Shown: positions 1 to 8,503 of the stretch, one piece after another
Numbering within the stretch: the first letter of the stretch is position 1
Layout of the letters: the number at the start of each line of letters is the position of its first letter
From: Oscillospiraceae bacterium
GTDB lineage: Bacteria > Bacillota > Clostridia > Oscillospirales > Oscillospiraceae
DNA: 64,000 nucleotides
Assembly: GCA_022846095.1 (NCBI GenBank)
Contig: AP025583.1
Span: 434,001 to 498,000, forward strand
Direction: 5' to 3'
The notes under the pieces: model-generated
Told to the model about the DNA's origin: nothing
Databases searched by the model: none
The model's input: the letters and a program-made list of their open reading frames with translations, nothing else
Translations under genes and position numbers: made by a program

Positions 1-1087
1 GGGGCAGCATCTGGGCCTCGTCAAACACCACCACGCTGCCCGCGATGCTGTGCAGCTTCCGGCACTGGGAGGAGCGGCAGGCGTACAGGGACTCAAAGAA
101 CTGCACCGCCGTGGTCACCACCACCGGCATGTCCCAGTTCTCCGTGGCCTGGGCCAAGCGGATTTGCTCCGGCCCGGCCTCACCATCCTCCGCCGTTTCG
201 TACAGTACGTTGGAGTGGTGCTCCAGCACGGCTTCCTCCCCCAGGAGGTCCCGGAATTTCTTGGCGGTCTGTTCGATGATGGAGGTGTACGGAATCACAT
301 AGATGACGCGCCGCAGGCCGTGGGCCCTGGCGTGGGCCAGGGCGAATACCAGGGACGCCACCGTCTTGCCGCCCCCGGTGGGCACGGTGAGGGTAAAGAG
401 CCCTGGATCCCGGCGCTCCCCCTCCGCCATGCAGCGCTCCAGGATGGCGCACCGCTGCCCGTTCAGCTCCCCCGCGGGCGGAAACCAGCTCGAGACGGAC
501 CGCTGGAGCCGGGCCCACAGCGCGTCCATGGACGCGCCGCTGCTGTCCCGCCGGGGCGCCGCGCCCATAAAGACCTCGGTGTCCAGAAAATCCGCGTCCA
601 CCAGGCAGGAGTACAGCATCCGGGTGTAGAACATGCTCTCCGCGCCGTCCCCCATCCGGGGAGACGGGAATGTGGGCAGGGCGAGCTCCGACTGCCAGGG
701 GCCGTACGGCTCCAGATTTCCCTGCGCCGCCCGGTTCATGCGGCCGAAGAGAGAGGGGAGCTCCGGGCTGTCCCCCTTTCCTCCGCCGTCGGGCAGGCCG
801 CCGTGGTGCCCGGCCACGGCGAAGGCCGCGTAGAGCTGCCCCAGCTTCCAGCACTCATAGGCCCCGGCGGTGGCGTGGTCTACCTTGCGGCCGCCGTGCA
901 GGCGCCGTTGAAAGGCGGCGGAGTACTTGCCGATGTCGTGGGCCAGCCCGGCCAGCACGGCCTGTTCCTCTGCGCCGAAGGGACGGGCGAAGGCCGCCGC
1001 CAGCGCCGCTGTGCCGGTCAGGTGCTCCAGGACCGTCTGCTCCCGGCCGTCCTGCGCTATGTGGGCTAAAAACACAGGTGTATCCAT
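1..1087 (-). CDS. cas3: CRISPR-associated helicase/nuclease Cas3, 5' part (runs off left edge)
   Basis: About 362 residues of the N-terminal half are present; the rest lies left of the window. Cas3 is the helicase-nuclease recruited by type I Cascade to degrade target DNA. An N-terminal HD nuclease domain is visible: LAHDIGK near residue 48, HATAGAY near 71 and GHHGG near 93. It is followed by a superfamily 2 helicase core with Walker A PTGGGKT near 236 and a DEAQ Walker B box near 356. The start is the ATG at 1085-1087, six bases after an AGGAGG site on the minus strand. HD and helicase are fused in one chain. The order fits a type I operon beginning with cas3, but no Cascade gene or repeat array is inside the window, so the subtype is open. 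Confidence 0.93.
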   Translation of the reverse strand, partial: MDTPVFLAHIAQDGREQTVLEHLTGTAALAAAFARPFGAEEQAVLAGLAHDIGKYSAAFQRRLHGGRKVDHATAGAYECWKLGQLYAAFAVAGHHGGLPDGGGKGDSPELPSLFGRMNRAAQGNLEPYGPWQSELALPTFPSPRMGDGAESMFYTRMLYSCLVDADFLDTEVFMGAAPRRDSSGASMDALWARLQRSVSSWFPPAGELNGQRCAILERCMAEGERRDPGLFTLTVPTGGGKTVASLVFALAHARAHGLRRVIYVIPYTSIIEQTAKKFRDLLGEEAVLEHHSNVLYETAEDGEAGPEQIRLAQATENWDMPVVVTTAVQFFESLYACRSSQCRKLHSIAGSVVVFDEAQMLP

Positions 1088-1391
1088 CGTGCGCCTCCTT
1101 ATATAAAAATGGAATCGGGTGGTGCCGCCGCGTTACCGCGAATTTTGCCGTGTGTTTATTGTATCCTATTCAGCTGCATATTGCGATCTCATTTGCGGCG
1201 GTTTCCTTTTATAATTTAAGAGGAAGGGGCCATCATAAGTTTATTGTACAAAATGGCCGCGCACGGCGGGCAGACTGCCAGTTTGACTATGAATTGGAAA
1301 TTTCGAATCCGCATATAAAATTGCCCTGGGGCAATGCTATGTTCGGATTCTCAATCCAACAAAACAAAACGATTTAAGGAGATGCACGATT
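1088..1391. other. Intergenic region between cas3 and spore protein gene
   Basis: A 304-base divergent intergenic region with no credible gene. The left end holds the cas3 ribosome site (1094-1099). The middle is AT-rich and could carry a minus-strand promoter for cas3: a TACAAT-like -10 can be read there, but its -35 is poor. The right end holds a possible sigma-G promoter and the AAGGAG site (1376-1381) of the spore protein gene. Confidence 0.6.
1291..1318 (+). promoter_or_regulatory. Possible sigma-G-type forespore promoter
   Basis: A GAATT -35-like element (1291-1295) and CATATAA -10-like element (1312-1318) are 16 bases apart, about 75 bases before the spore protein ATG. Genes of this family are normally read by forespore sigma-G, whose -10 resembles CATNNTA. 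The match is partial, so this is inference from the gene downstream plus the -10. Confidence 0.35.
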
Positions 1392-1586
1392 ATGACTAGC
1401 TCTAACAATGCTGTTGTCCCCAGCGCTCGCGAGGCTCTGAACAAGTTCAAGATGGAGGCTGCCCAGGAGGTGGGCGTCAACCTGAAGCAGGGCTACAATG
1501 GCGACCTGACCAGCCGTGAGGCCGGTTCCGTGGGCGGCCAGATGGTCAAGAAGATGATCGAGGCTTACGAGAACGGCATGAAGTAA
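1392..1586 (+). CDS. Alpha/beta-type small acid-soluble spore protein (SASP)
   Basis: A 64-residue protein of normal size for the family. SASPs coat spore DNA, shift it to an A-like form and protect it from UV and heat; they are degraded on germination to supply amino acids. The conserved segments are present: REALNKFKMEAAQEVGV in the first half and LTSREAGSVGGQMVKKMI in the second, with the Glu-rich germination-protease region in between. The ATG follows an AAGGAG site by 10 bases, and a terminator hairpin starts at the stop codon, so the gene is monocistronic. It is direct evidence that the host lineage makes endospores. Confidence 0.96.
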   Translation: MTSSNNAVVPSAREALNKFKMEAAQEVGVNLKQGYNGDLTSREAGSVGGQMVKKMIEAYENGMK

Positions 1587-1605
1587 AAAGCGCCCTGCGC
1601 TTTTT
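1585..1605 (+). terminator. Rho-independent terminator of the SASP gene
   Basis: A nine-base-pair stem AAAAAGCGC / GCGCTTTTT with a three-base loop, ending in five T. It overlaps the stop codon of the spore protein gene. Confidence 0.8.
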
Positions 1606-1663
1606 ATAAAACGGGACGACGGCAGCAGCCGGAGGCCCGGAGCCTGATTCTTTAGACGTTCAA

Positions 1664-1701
1664 AAAAGCAGCGTGACGGCGGAAGCCGTCACGCTGCTTT
1701 T
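1664..1701. terminator. Bidirectional terminator between SASP and the malic enzyme operon
   Basis: A perfect 17-base-pair stem with a GGAA loop (AAAAGCAGCGTGACGGC and its complement), with A and T runs on both sides. It lies eight bases beyond the stop codon of the minus-strand malic enzyme gene, so it most likely ends the long catabolic operon. Confidence 0.88.
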
Positions 1702-1708
1702 CCTTTTA

Positions 1709-2881
1709 TCAAATTCCCGCCACGCCGGACTTGCGCGCGGCGTCGGCCACGGCGCAGGCCACCGCCTCCCGCACCTTGGGGTCGAAGGCCGCGGGCATGA
1801 TGTGCTCGGCGTCCAGCTCCCCGTCGGACACCACCCCCGCGATGGCGTAGGCCGCCGCGATCTTCATCGCGTCGTTGATGTCCCTGGCGCGCACGTCCAG
1901 CGCACCCCGGAAGATCCCCGGGAACGCCAGCACGTTGTTGATCTGGTTGGGGAAGTCGCTGCGCCCCGTGGCGATCACCGCCGCGCCCCCCGCCTTTGCC
2001 TCGTCCGGGTAGATCTCCGGCGTGGGGTTGGCGCAGGCGAAGATGATCGCGTCCTTCGCCATGCTGCTCACCATCTCGGTAGTCAGCGTCCCGGGAGCGG
2101 ATACCCCGATGAACACGTCCGCCCCCCGGATGACCTCCGCCAGCGTGCCCTGCTTCTTCTCCCGGTTGGACAGCCTCGCCATCTCCGTCTTCTCCGCGTT
2201 CAGGCCCTCCCGGCCCTCCCAGATGGCGCCCTTCCGGTCGCACATCACCACGTCCTTCAGGCCCATGGCCATCAGCAGCCTGATGATCGCCATGCCCGCC
2301 GCGCCCGCGCCGCTGGTCACCACGCGCACGTCCTCAAGCTTCTTGCCCACCACCTTCAGCGCGTTGATGAGCCCCGCCAGCGTCACCACCGCCGTGCCGT
2401 GCTGGTCGTCATGGAAGATGGGGATGTCGCAGCGCTCCTTCAATTTCCGCTCGATCTCGAAGCACCGGGGGGCCGAGATGTCCTCCAGGTTCACGCCCCC
2501 GAAGCTCCCCGCCAGCAGCGCCACCGTGTTCACGATGTCGTCCACGTCCTTGCTGCGCACGCACAGGGGGATGGCGTCCACGCCCCCGAAGGCCTTGAAG
2601 AGCACGCACTTGCCCTCCATCACGGGCATGCCCGCCTCGGGGCCGATGTCCCCCAGGCCCAGCACCGCCGTGCCGTCGGTGACCACCGCCACCGTGTTCC
2701 ACCGCCCGGTGAGCTCGTAGCTCTTGTTTACGTCCTTCTGGATCTCCAGGCAGGGCTGGGCCACGCCGGGGGTGTAGGCCAGGCTCAGGGCCTGCTTGCT
2801 GTCCACCGGCGCCTTGGGCGTGATCTCCAGCTTCCCACGCCATTCATAGTGCTTTTTCAGCGATTCCTTCGCGTAATCCAT
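1709..2881 (-). CDS. NAD(P)-dependent malic enzyme (oxaloacetate-decarboxylating)
   Basis: A 390-residue cytosolic enzyme converting malate to pyruvate and CO2 with NAD(P) reduction. This is the short bacterial form without a C-terminal phosphotransacetylase domain. Family signatures are AYTPGVAQPC near residue 35, GDIGPEAGMPVMEGK near 80 with the catalytic Lys, and FHDDQHGTAVV with the metal-binding Asp pair near 137. A Rossmann NAD domain follows. The ATG at 2881 is chosen over an adjacent TTG because AAGGAG sits eight bases upstream. It is the last gene of the operon, 12 bases after fumC, and would turn the malate made by the fumarases into pyruvate. Confidence 0.95.
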   Translation of the reverse strand: MDYAKESLKKHYEWRGKLEITPKAPVDSKQALSLAYTPGVAQPCLEIQKDVNKSYELTGRWNTVAVVTDGTAVLGLGDIGPEAGMPVMEGKCVLFKAFGGVDAIPLCVRSKDVDDIVNTVALLAGSFGGVNLEDISAPRCFEIERKLKERCDIPIFHDDQHGTAVVTLAGLINALKVVGKKLEDVRVVTSGAGAAGMAIIRLLMAMGLKDVVMCDRKGAIWEGREGLNAEKTEMARLSNREKKQGTLAEVIRGADVFIGVSAPGTLTTEMVSSMAKDAIIFACANPTPEIYPDEAKAGGAAVIATGRSDFPNQINNVLAFPGIFRGALDVRARDINDAMKIAAAYAIAGVVSDGELDAEHIMPAAFDPKVREAVACAVADAARKSGVAGI

Positions 2882-2893
2882 CAAAAAGTCTCC

Positions 2894-4258
2894 TTATACC
2901 ATTTCTTCGGGGTGGAACACCTCGTCAAACCGCTCCGGGGTGAGGAAGCCCAGCTTGACGCAGGCCTCCCGGAGGGAGATCCCCTCGGCGTGGGCCAGCT
3001 TGGCGGTCTTGGCCGCGTTGTCATAGCCGATATAGGGGTTGAGGGCGGTCACCAGCATGAGGGAGTTGTAGAGGTTATGGCGGCACTTCTCCCGGTCGGC
3101 GGTGATGCCTGCCACGCAGTTGTCGTGGAAGGAGCGGAGGCAGTCGGAGAGCAGGCGCACCGACTGGAGAAAGTTGTAGATACACACCGGCATAAACACG
3201 TTGAGCTCGAAGTTGCCCTGGGAGGCCGCCATGCCCACCGCCACGTCGTTGGCCATGACCTGCACGGCCACCATGGTGGCCGCCTCGCACTGGGTGGGGT
3301 TGACCTTGCCCGGCATGATGGAGGAGCCCGGCTCGTTCTCCGGGATACGGATCTCCCCCAGGCCGCAGCGGGGGCCGCTGGCAAGCCAGCGCACGTCGTT
3401 GGCGATCTTCATCAGATCCGCCGCCAGGGCCTTCAGCCCCCCGTGGGCAAAGACCAGCTCGTCCTTGCTGGTGAGGGCGTGGAACTTGTTCTGCGCCGTG
3501 ACGAAGGCCTTGCCCGTCAGCTCGGAGAGCGCCTGGGCCACCGCGCGGTCGAAGCCCGCCGGGGCGTTGAGGCCCGTGCCCACGGCGGTGCCGCCCAGGG
3601 CCAGCTCCCGCAGGCCGGGCAGGGCCAGCTCCAGCATGGCCCGGTCCTTTTCCAGCATGTTCCGCCAGCCGCTGATCTCCTGGCCCAGGGTGATGGGCAC
3701 CGCGTCCTGCAGGTGGGTGCGCCCGCTCTTGACCACGTCCGCGTTCTCCGCCTCCAGGCGGCGCAGGGTGGCGGTCAGCAGGTCCAGGGCGGGGAAGAGC
3801 CCGTCCTCGATGGCCAGGGCCGCGGCGATGTGCATGGCGGTGGGGAAGGTGTCGTTGGAGCTCTGGGACATGTTCACGTGGTCGTTGGGGTGCAGGAGGG
3901 TCTTGCCGGCCAGCTCGTTGCCCCGGTTGGCGATGACCTCGTTGACATTCATGTTGGACTGTGTGCCGCTGCCGGTCTGCCAGACCACCAGGGGGAAGTG
4001 TCCGTCCAGCGCGCCGGAGGAGACCTCCTCCGCGGCCCGGCAGATGGCCCCGAAGCGCTCCTCATCCAGCTTGCCCAGCGCGTGGTTGGCCATGGCGGCC
4101 GCCCGCTTCAAAAGGCCGAAGGCGTGGACGATCTCCATGGGCATGCGCTCCGTGCCAATCTTGAAGTTCTGGTAGCTGCGCTGGGTCTGGGCCCCCCAGT
4201 ACCTGTCCGCGGGCACCTGCATCTCGCCCATACTGTCCCGTTCGATCCTGTACTCCAT
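2894..4258 (-). CDS. fumC: Class II fumarate hydratase
   Basis: A 454-residue protein of usual class II fumarase length. It reversibly hydrates fumarate to L-malate without an iron-sulfur cluster. The aspartase/fumarase superfamily signature [13 protein letters not shown] is near residue 317, the substrate-binding GSGTQSNMN near 96 and the [11 protein letters not shown] loop near 183. Start is the ATG at 4258, preceded by AAGGGAG; a TTG one codon upstream is less likely. It follows a class I fumarase-type pair in the same operon, so two unrelated fumarase folds sit side by side. Confidence 0.95.
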   Translation of the reverse strand: MEYRIERDSMGEMQVPADRYWGAQTQRSYQNFKIGTERMPMEIVHAFGLLKRAAAMANHALGKLDEERFGAICRAAEEVSSGALDGHFPLVVWQTGSGTQSNMNVNEVIANRGNELAGKTLLHPNDHVNMSQSSNDTFPTAMHIAAALAIEDGLFPALDLLTATLRRLEAENADVVKSGRTHLQDAVPITLGQEISGWRNMLEKDRAMLELALPGLRELALGGTAVGTGLNAPAGFDRAVAQALSELTGKAFVTAQNKFHALTSKDELVFAHGGLKALAADLMKIANDVRWLASGPRCGLGEIRIPENEPGSSIMPGKVNPTQCEAATMVAVQVMANDVAVGMAASQGNFELNVFMPVCIYNFLQSVRLLSDCLRSFHDNCVAGITADREKCRHNLYNSLMLVTALNPYIGYDNAAKTAKLAHAEGISLREACVKLGFLTPERFDEVFHPEEMV

Positions 4259-4284
4259 CAAAACATCTCCCTTGTACGATATAC

Positions 4285-4303
4285 GGCGGGGCCTGTCCCC
4301 GCC
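4285..4303. repeat. GC-rich hairpin after the class I hydratase beta gene
   Basis: GGCGGGG and CCCCGCC arms around a five-base loop, starting at the stop codon of the minus-strand hydratase beta gene. There is no T run, so it is more likely an mRNA-stabilising hairpin or a short REP-like palindrome than a terminator. Only one copy was noticed in this window. Confidence 0.5.
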
Positions 4304-4894
4304 CTACGCCGGATAGACGGCGTTCAGCCGTTCGGTCGCCGCGGCCCGGAGCTGCTGGTAGACGCTGCCGCCCCTGGTGTCCATGCCCACCACCAGGGGG
4401 CCGAAGCCCTTGGCCTGGAGATCCCACATGGCTTCGGGCATGCCCAGCTCGGGCCAGGTCACGCCGTTAATCCGCTCGATGCCCTGGGCCAGCTTGGCCG
4501 CGCAGCCCGGGGCGGCCTGGAGGTAGACGTAGCCGTACCGCTTGCAGCAGGCCTGGGTGTCCGCGTCCATGCCGCCCTTGCCGATGACCGCCCGCACCCC
4601 CAGCTTGCCCACCATCTCGGCGTAGGGCTCCATACGGATGCTGGTGGTGGGGCCGATGACGTTGAGCCGCCAGGAGCCGTCCGGGTTTTTCAGGGCCACC
4701 GGTCCGGCGTGGAAGATGGCGGTGCCCTTCAACGGCCGGGGCAGGGGGGCGCCCTGCTCCAGCAGATCCCGGATGCGCAGATGGGCCATGTCCCGGGCGG
4801 TGAAGATATGTCCGCTGAGATAGACCACGTCGCCCAGGCGCAGCCTGCGGATGTCCGCCTCCCGCAGAGGCGTGGAGAGCCTGTATACACTCAT
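4304..4894 (-). CDS. Class I fumarase/tartrate dehydratase-type hydro-lyase, beta subunit
   Basis: A 196-residue protein matching the C-terminal half of class I iron-sulfur fumarases and the beta subunit of L-tartrate dehydratase. GHIFTARDMAH near residue 30, NVIGPTTSIRMEPY near 80 and IGKGGMD near 104 are typical. With the alpha subunit it dehydrates or hydrates a hydroxy-dicarboxylate using a [4Fe-4S] Lewis acid. The ATG at 4894 is preferred because GAGGTG lies six bases upstream; a GTG at 4903 has no ribosome site. It starts 10 bases after the alpha gene. Because fumC is next door, the real substrate may be tartrate, a substituted malate or mesaconate rather than fumarate. Confidence 0.9.
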   Translation of the reverse strand: MSVYRLSTPLREADIRRLRLGDVVYLSGHIFTARDMAHLRIRDLLEQGAPLPRPLKGTAIFHAGPVALKNPDGSWRLNVIGPTTSIRMEPYAEMVGKLGVRAVIGKGGMDADTQACCKRYGYVYLQAAPGCAAKLAQGIERINGVTWPELGMPEAMWDLQAKGFGPLVVGMDTRGGSVYQQLRAAATERLNAVYPA

Positions 4895-4904
4895 TCCGAT
4901 CACC

Positions 4905-5786
4905 TCACAGCAGTTTTTTGACCCGGCCGTCGTCCCAGATGCGCACCCCCGCCCGCCGGGCCACCCAGCAGTGGAAGTTGATGGCCACCGGGGCGATGGC
5001 GGTGTGGGTGTGGGCGCGCTCGATTTTAACGGCCAGGGCCACGGTGTCCCCGCCGGTGCCCGCCGCCCCCAGGCCCAGGCCGTTGATGGCCAGCTTGAGC
5101 TCGGCCTCCAGCGCGGCCAGCTCGGGGTCGGGGTTCACGTCGTCCCACCGGCGGGTGCTGATGGCCCTGCGGCTGAGCTTGGCGGCCACGTCCATCTGCC
5201 CGCCGATGCCGATGCCGATGCCGTAGGGCGGGCAGGGCTTGCCGCCCGCGCTGATGGCGGTCTCCAGCACGAAGCGCTTGAGCCCCACCAGGTTCTTCCC
5301 CAGCTTGGCCGTGGTCATAATCTGCACCGCGTTGCCCAGCTCGGCCCCGCAGCCCTTGAAGGAGATGATGAAGTCCACGTAGTTCTGGCCGGGGTTGTAC
5401 TCGTACTCGATATTGGGCACGCCCTTGCCCGTGTTGTCGCCGGAATTTTCACGGGTCAGGGGGTCCACCATGCTGGGGCGCAGGTAGCCCCGGCGGGTGG
5501 CCTCCGCCACCGCGTCGGCCACCGCCTCCCGCACACCCAGGGGCATGTTCTCCGCGCCGTAGGACACCCAGACCGTGGGGTAGCCCGGCGACTGGCACAC
5601 CGCCTTGTCGGCAGTTTTGGCGATGCTCAGGTTTTCCAGCATGGAGGAGAGCATACTCCTGGCTGTCTCGCTGGTCTCCCGGGCCAGCGCCTCCTCCAGC
5701 AGGGCTTTTACGTCCGGCGATATTTCAGTCACCGCGCGCAGAACGGTCTCGTGAATCAGGGCTGCGACCCGCTCATTCCTGTCCAT
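4905..5786 (-). CDS. Class I fumarase/tartrate dehydratase-type hydro-lyase, alpha subunit
   Basis: A 293-residue iron-sulfur subunit of the two-chain class I hydro-lyase family. Three conserved cysteines expected to hold the [4Fe-4S] cluster are visible, in KAVCQSPGYP, FKGCGAELG and GGKPCPPYG, the last followed by the typical GIGIGIGG loop. The family includes fumarases, L-tartrate dehydratase and 2,3-dimethylmalate dehydratase, which sequence reading cannot separate. The start overlaps the end of the upstream hydroxyacyl-CoA dehydrogenase by 14 bases and has a GGAGG site, which indicates tight operon coupling. The oxygen-sensitive cluster fits an anaerobe. Confidence 0.92.
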   Translation of the reverse strand: MDRNERVAALIHETVLRAVTEISPDVKALLEEALARETSETARSMLSSMLENLSIAKTADKAVCQSPGYPTVWVSYGAENMPLGVREAVADAVAEATRRGYLRPSMVDPLTRENSGDNTGKGVPNIEYEYNPGQNYVDFIISFKGCGAELGNAVQIMTTAKLGKNLVGLKRFVLETAISAGGKPCPPYGIGIGIGGQMDVAAKLSRRAISTRRWDDVNPDPELAALEAELKLAINGLGLGAAGTGGDTVALAVKIERAHTHTAIAPVAINFHCWVARRAGVRIWDDGRVKKLL

Positions 5787-6663
5787 GGCCCGCCCCCTCC
5801 TCCGTGCGCTCCGGGGTGTAGTCGTAAAACCCCTTCCCGGTTTTTCGGCCCAGCAGGCCCGCCGCCACCATCTGCTGCATCAGCACAGGGGGGGCGAAGA
5901 GGGGGTCTCGGGTGGCCTCGTAAATGGCCTTACAGGCGTGGTATGTTACATCCAGGCCGGTGGAGTCCTGAAATTCCAGCGGTCCATAGGGGTGGCCCAG
6001 TCCCAGCCTGGCCGCCGCGTCGATGTCCGCGGGGGAGGCCATACCCCGCTCCACCATGCGGATGGCGTTCAGGCGGAAGGGGTACTGGAGATAGTTGATG
6101 ATAAAGCCGGGGTAATCCTTGGCGCGAATGACGGTCTTGCCCAGGGAGCGGCCGAAGTCGTAGGCCATCTCGGCGGCCGCGGCATCGGTGCGCAGACTTG
6201 CGATAAGCTCGAGCAGGGGCATGATGTGGGACGGATGGCAGAAGTGCAGACCGACCATGCGCTCCGGCCGCTCCAATACCGCCGCCAGCTCTACAATGGG
6301 CAGGCTGGAGGTGTTGGAGGCAAGGATGGCCTCCGGCCGCACGACGGCCTCGACGCTCTTTAAAATCTGGTGCTTCAGCTCCAGCTGCTCCGGCGCGGCT
6401 TCAATGACGAGATCACAGGCCGACAGAGCGCTGTACTGCGTGGCCCCCGTAATCCTGGCGCGGGCCTGCCCGCGTTTTTCTGCCTCCATCGCGCCGTCCG
6501 CCACCAGTGCGTCCAACAGAGAATCAATACGAGCCAGGCCCTTCTCCAGAAGGGCCTGGCTGATTTCCAGTACGATCGTATCATAGCCGCTGCGGGCTGC
6601 CGCCAGTGCAATACCGGCGCCCATAGTGCCGCAGCCTACCACGCCGACGGTATGGATGACCAT
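5773..6663 (-). CDS. 3-hydroxyacyl-CoA dehydrogenase (3-hydroxybutyryl-CoA dehydrogenase family)
   Basis: A 296-residue NAD-dependent dehydrogenase interconverting 3-hydroxyacyl-CoA and 3-oxoacyl-CoA. The N-terminal Rossmann motif VGVVGCGTMGAGIA comes first, then EAAPEQLELK, the ASNTSSL active-site segment near residue 117 and HFCHPSH with the catalytic His near 139. The C-terminal domain ends in GRKTGKGFYDY. The ATG at 6663 is chosen because GGAG lies nine bases upstream; codons further upstream lack a site. Position after BKACE suggests it handles an acetoacetyl-CoA-like or other beta-keto thioester. Carnitine-type dehydrogenases share this fold, so the exact substrate is open. Confidence 0.9.
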   Translation of the reverse strand: MVIHTVGVVGCGTMGAGIALAAARSGYDTIVLEISQALLEKGLARIDSLLDALVADGAMEAEKRGQARARITGATQYSALSACDLVIEAAPEQLELKHQILKSVEAVVRPEAILASNTSSLPIVELAAVLERPERMVGLHFCHPSHIMPLLELIASLRTDAAAAEMAYDFGRSLGKTVIRAKDYPGFIINYLQYPFRLNAIRMVERGMASPADIDAAARLGLGHPYGPLEFQDSTGLDVTYHACKAIYEATRDPLFAPPVLMQQMVAAGLLGRKTGKGFYDYTPERTEEGAGHGQE

Positions 6664-6680
6664 TGATAACATCTCCAATC

Positions 6681-7448
6681 TTAATACAGGGTCCGGCCTC
6701 CGTCAATAACGAGATTTCTGCCCGTAATATACCCCGCCAGCGGGGAGCACAGGAAAAGCACGGCCCCCGCGACCTCCTCCGCCCTGCCAAAGCGTCCCAT
6801 GGGGATGCGGGTCGTGTTGGCCTTTACCCACGCGGGATCCTTCAGGCTCTCGCGGATAAGCTCGGTCTCGGCGAAGCCGGGGGATACGGCGTTCACGTTG
6901 ATGTGGTACTGGGCCCAGTCGTTGGCCAGCGTGCGCGTCATATGTGCCACCGCAGCCTTGGTGGAGGCATAGGCCACGGCCAAGGGGGAATTGATGACCG
7001 AAGAGCTGGAGGCCGTGTTTACGATTTTCCCGCCGCCCTGCCGGATCATGTGCTCCCCCACCGCCCTGCACATCCAGAAGCAGCCGCGCAGGTTGATGGC
7101 GTGCAGCCTGTCCCAGTCAGCCAGGGTGGTCTCCCGGACGGGCCTGGAGAGAAAGACGCCCGCGTTGCTGGCCAGGAAGTCGATGCGCCCGAACCGCTCC
7201 GCCACGGCGGCCACGGCCCGATCGATCTCCGCCGGGTCGGACACGTCGCAGTGGTAGTAGCCGTGCCGGTCCGGCACGCCCGGCAGCGCCTCCACCGCCG
7301 CCTTCCCCCGGCCGTCCAGGATGTCGAAAATGGCAACCTGCGCTCCGCAGGAGGCGAACGCAACGGCTATTTCCCGCCCGATACTCTGCGCACCTCCGGT
7401 CACGAGCGCGACCTTGCCGGAAAAATTAAAGGCGTTTTGGTAGTCCAT
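6681..7448 (-). CDS. Short-chain dehydrogenase/reductase (SDR)
   Basis: A 255-residue classical SDR. The NAD(P)-binding motif VALVTGGAQSIGRE is near residue 13, SNAG near 92 and the Tyr-Lys pair in AYASTKAAVAH near 156, followed by NVNAVSPGF. The Ser of the catalytic triad lies in the TASSSS segment. The start is the ATG at 7448, after a GGGGGCGG site; the frame stays open upstream but that part is antisense-like shadow of the BKACE gene. It sits 11 bases after BKACE. A plausible role is oxidising a hydroxy acid to the beta-keto acid that BKACE cleaves, which is inference from order. Confidence 0.9.
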   Translation of the reverse strand: MDYQNAFNFSGKVALVTGGAQSIGREIAVAFASCGAQVAIFDILDGRGKAAVEALPGVPDRHGYYHCDVSDPAEIDRAVAAVAERFGRIDFLASNAGVFLSRPVRETTLADWDRLHAINLRGCFWMCRAVGEHMIRQGGGKIVNTASSSSVINSPLAVAYASTKAAVAHMTRTLANDWAQYHINVNAVSPGFAETELIRESLKDPAWVKANTTRIPMGRFGRAEEVAGAVLFLCSPLAGYITGRNLVIDGGRTLY

Positions 7449-7459
7449 ATCCGCCCCCG

Positions 7460-8473
7460 CTACCGCGGCCGGATATTGAGCTCGCGGCGCAGTTCTTCGG
7501 CGGTGTACACCTCGCGGCCCATCAGCTCGGCCATCTTCTTGTAGTCCAGGAAGGTCTCGGCGTTGCTGGTGAGCAGATCGTCCCTGTGGGGCCACTTCCA
7601 GATGGTGTCCTCCAGGCCCACCCGGATGTCCAGGCCCATCAGCAGGGCCAGGGACACCACGTAGCCCGAGGCCCGGCCGCCGGCGCACACCATGATGTGG
7701 GCCTTGTCGTCAATCTCCCGGATGCGGTGCACCACGCTGGTGAGGGAGTTGATCATGCCCTGGGGGCTGGCCATGGAAAAGCAGCCGGGCAGGGAGGGCA
7801 CCACGCAGAAGGTGTAGGAGCCCTTTTCCAGCAGGCCGGTGGAGATAAGGTAGCGGTAGGCGTTGTCCACGTCGCCGTCGGTGAAGACCGCCAGCTGGGG
7901 GTGGATATTGTACTTGAGCAGCATTTCGCATTTCTCGATGATGTGGTGGGGGTAGGGGCAGAAGAGGCGGTCGCTGGCGTAGCTGGCGGTGGTATTGATG
8001 GGGGTGGTGTCAAACAGGCCCTCGCTGAGCAGCTGGTCCATCCGATCCCAGTAGCCCTCCCGGTAGGCCACCACGCAGCCGTCGACGACCACCTGGGGGA
8101 ACTCCTCCCGCAGAGGGTCGATAACCCGGTGGAACTTGTCCAGCTCCAGGGCGTTAAATCCGTCCTCGTCGCGGACATGGACGTGGATCATGGGGGCGCC
8201 GGCCTGACAGCTCTCCCGCAGGGAGGCGTAGATCTCGTCGGGCGTGATGGGCTGGTTGGGGTTGGTCTTCTTGCGGAAGAAGCCGCCGGTGACGGTGGTG
8301 TTGATCATCACCTTGCGGGGTACGTCCCACTTGGGCGCCACGTCCACGCCGGGGGCGAAGTTGGTGCCGTTGGCGATGACGTTCTCCTCCCCGAAGCGCA
8401 TGTTGGGCACCACGTGCCCGTACTTCTGGCTCATTTCGCGGACCAGTTCCCAGTTGATCTTGTTCTCTTTCAT
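7460..8473 (-). CDS. Beta-keto acid cleavage enzyme (BKACE, DUF849 family)
   Basis: A 337-residue zinc enzyme family that condenses a beta-keto acid with acetyl-CoA and splits it to acetoacetate and a new acyl-CoA; 3-keto-5-aminohexanoate and dehydrocarnitine cleavage enzymes belong here. The zinc-binding IHVHVRDEDG motif is near residue 96 and the typical RVGLEDTIWKWP near 290. The ATG follows AAGGAGG by 10 bases. It opens the enzyme part of the operon directly after the TRAP permease gene, so its beta-keto acid probably derives from the imported compound. Specificity cannot be read from the sequence. Confidence 0.93.
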   Translation of the reverse strand: MKENKINWELVREMSQKYGHVVPNMRFGEENVIANGTNFAPGVDVAPKWDVPRKVMINTTVTGGFFRKKTNPNQPITPDEIYASLRESCQAGAPMIHVHVRDEDGFNALELDKFHRVIDPLREEFPQVVVDGCVVAYREGYWDRMDQLLSEGLFDTTPINTTASYASDRLFCPYPHHIIEKCEMLLKYNIHPQLAVFTDGDVDNAYRYLISTGLLEKGSYTFCVVPSLPGCFSMASPQGMINSLTSVVHRIREIDDKAHIMVCAGGRASGYVVSLALLMGLDIRVGLEDTIWKWPHRDDLLTSNAETFLDYKKMAELMGREVYTAEELRRELNIRPR

Positions 8474-8503
8474 CTCGGGTTACCTCCTTAAAGATTGAAT
8501 CCG

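Noticed and set aside
180-854. A 224-codon minus-strand frame inside the cas3 region
   Set aside because: It is in a different frame from the Cas3 HD and helicase motifs and reads as Arg/Ala/Gly-rich nonsense.
1673-4921. A 1082-codon open frame on the plus strand
   Set aside because: It is antisense to malic enzyme, fumarase and hydratase genes that have clear families. Its His/Gly/Val-rich, low-complexity translation is typical of GC-rich antisense frames.
7449-7688. An 80-residue N-terminal extension of the minus-strand SDR
   Set aside because: It overlaps the BKACE coding sequence, is Arg/Gly-rich and comes before a normal ATG with ribosome site at 7448.
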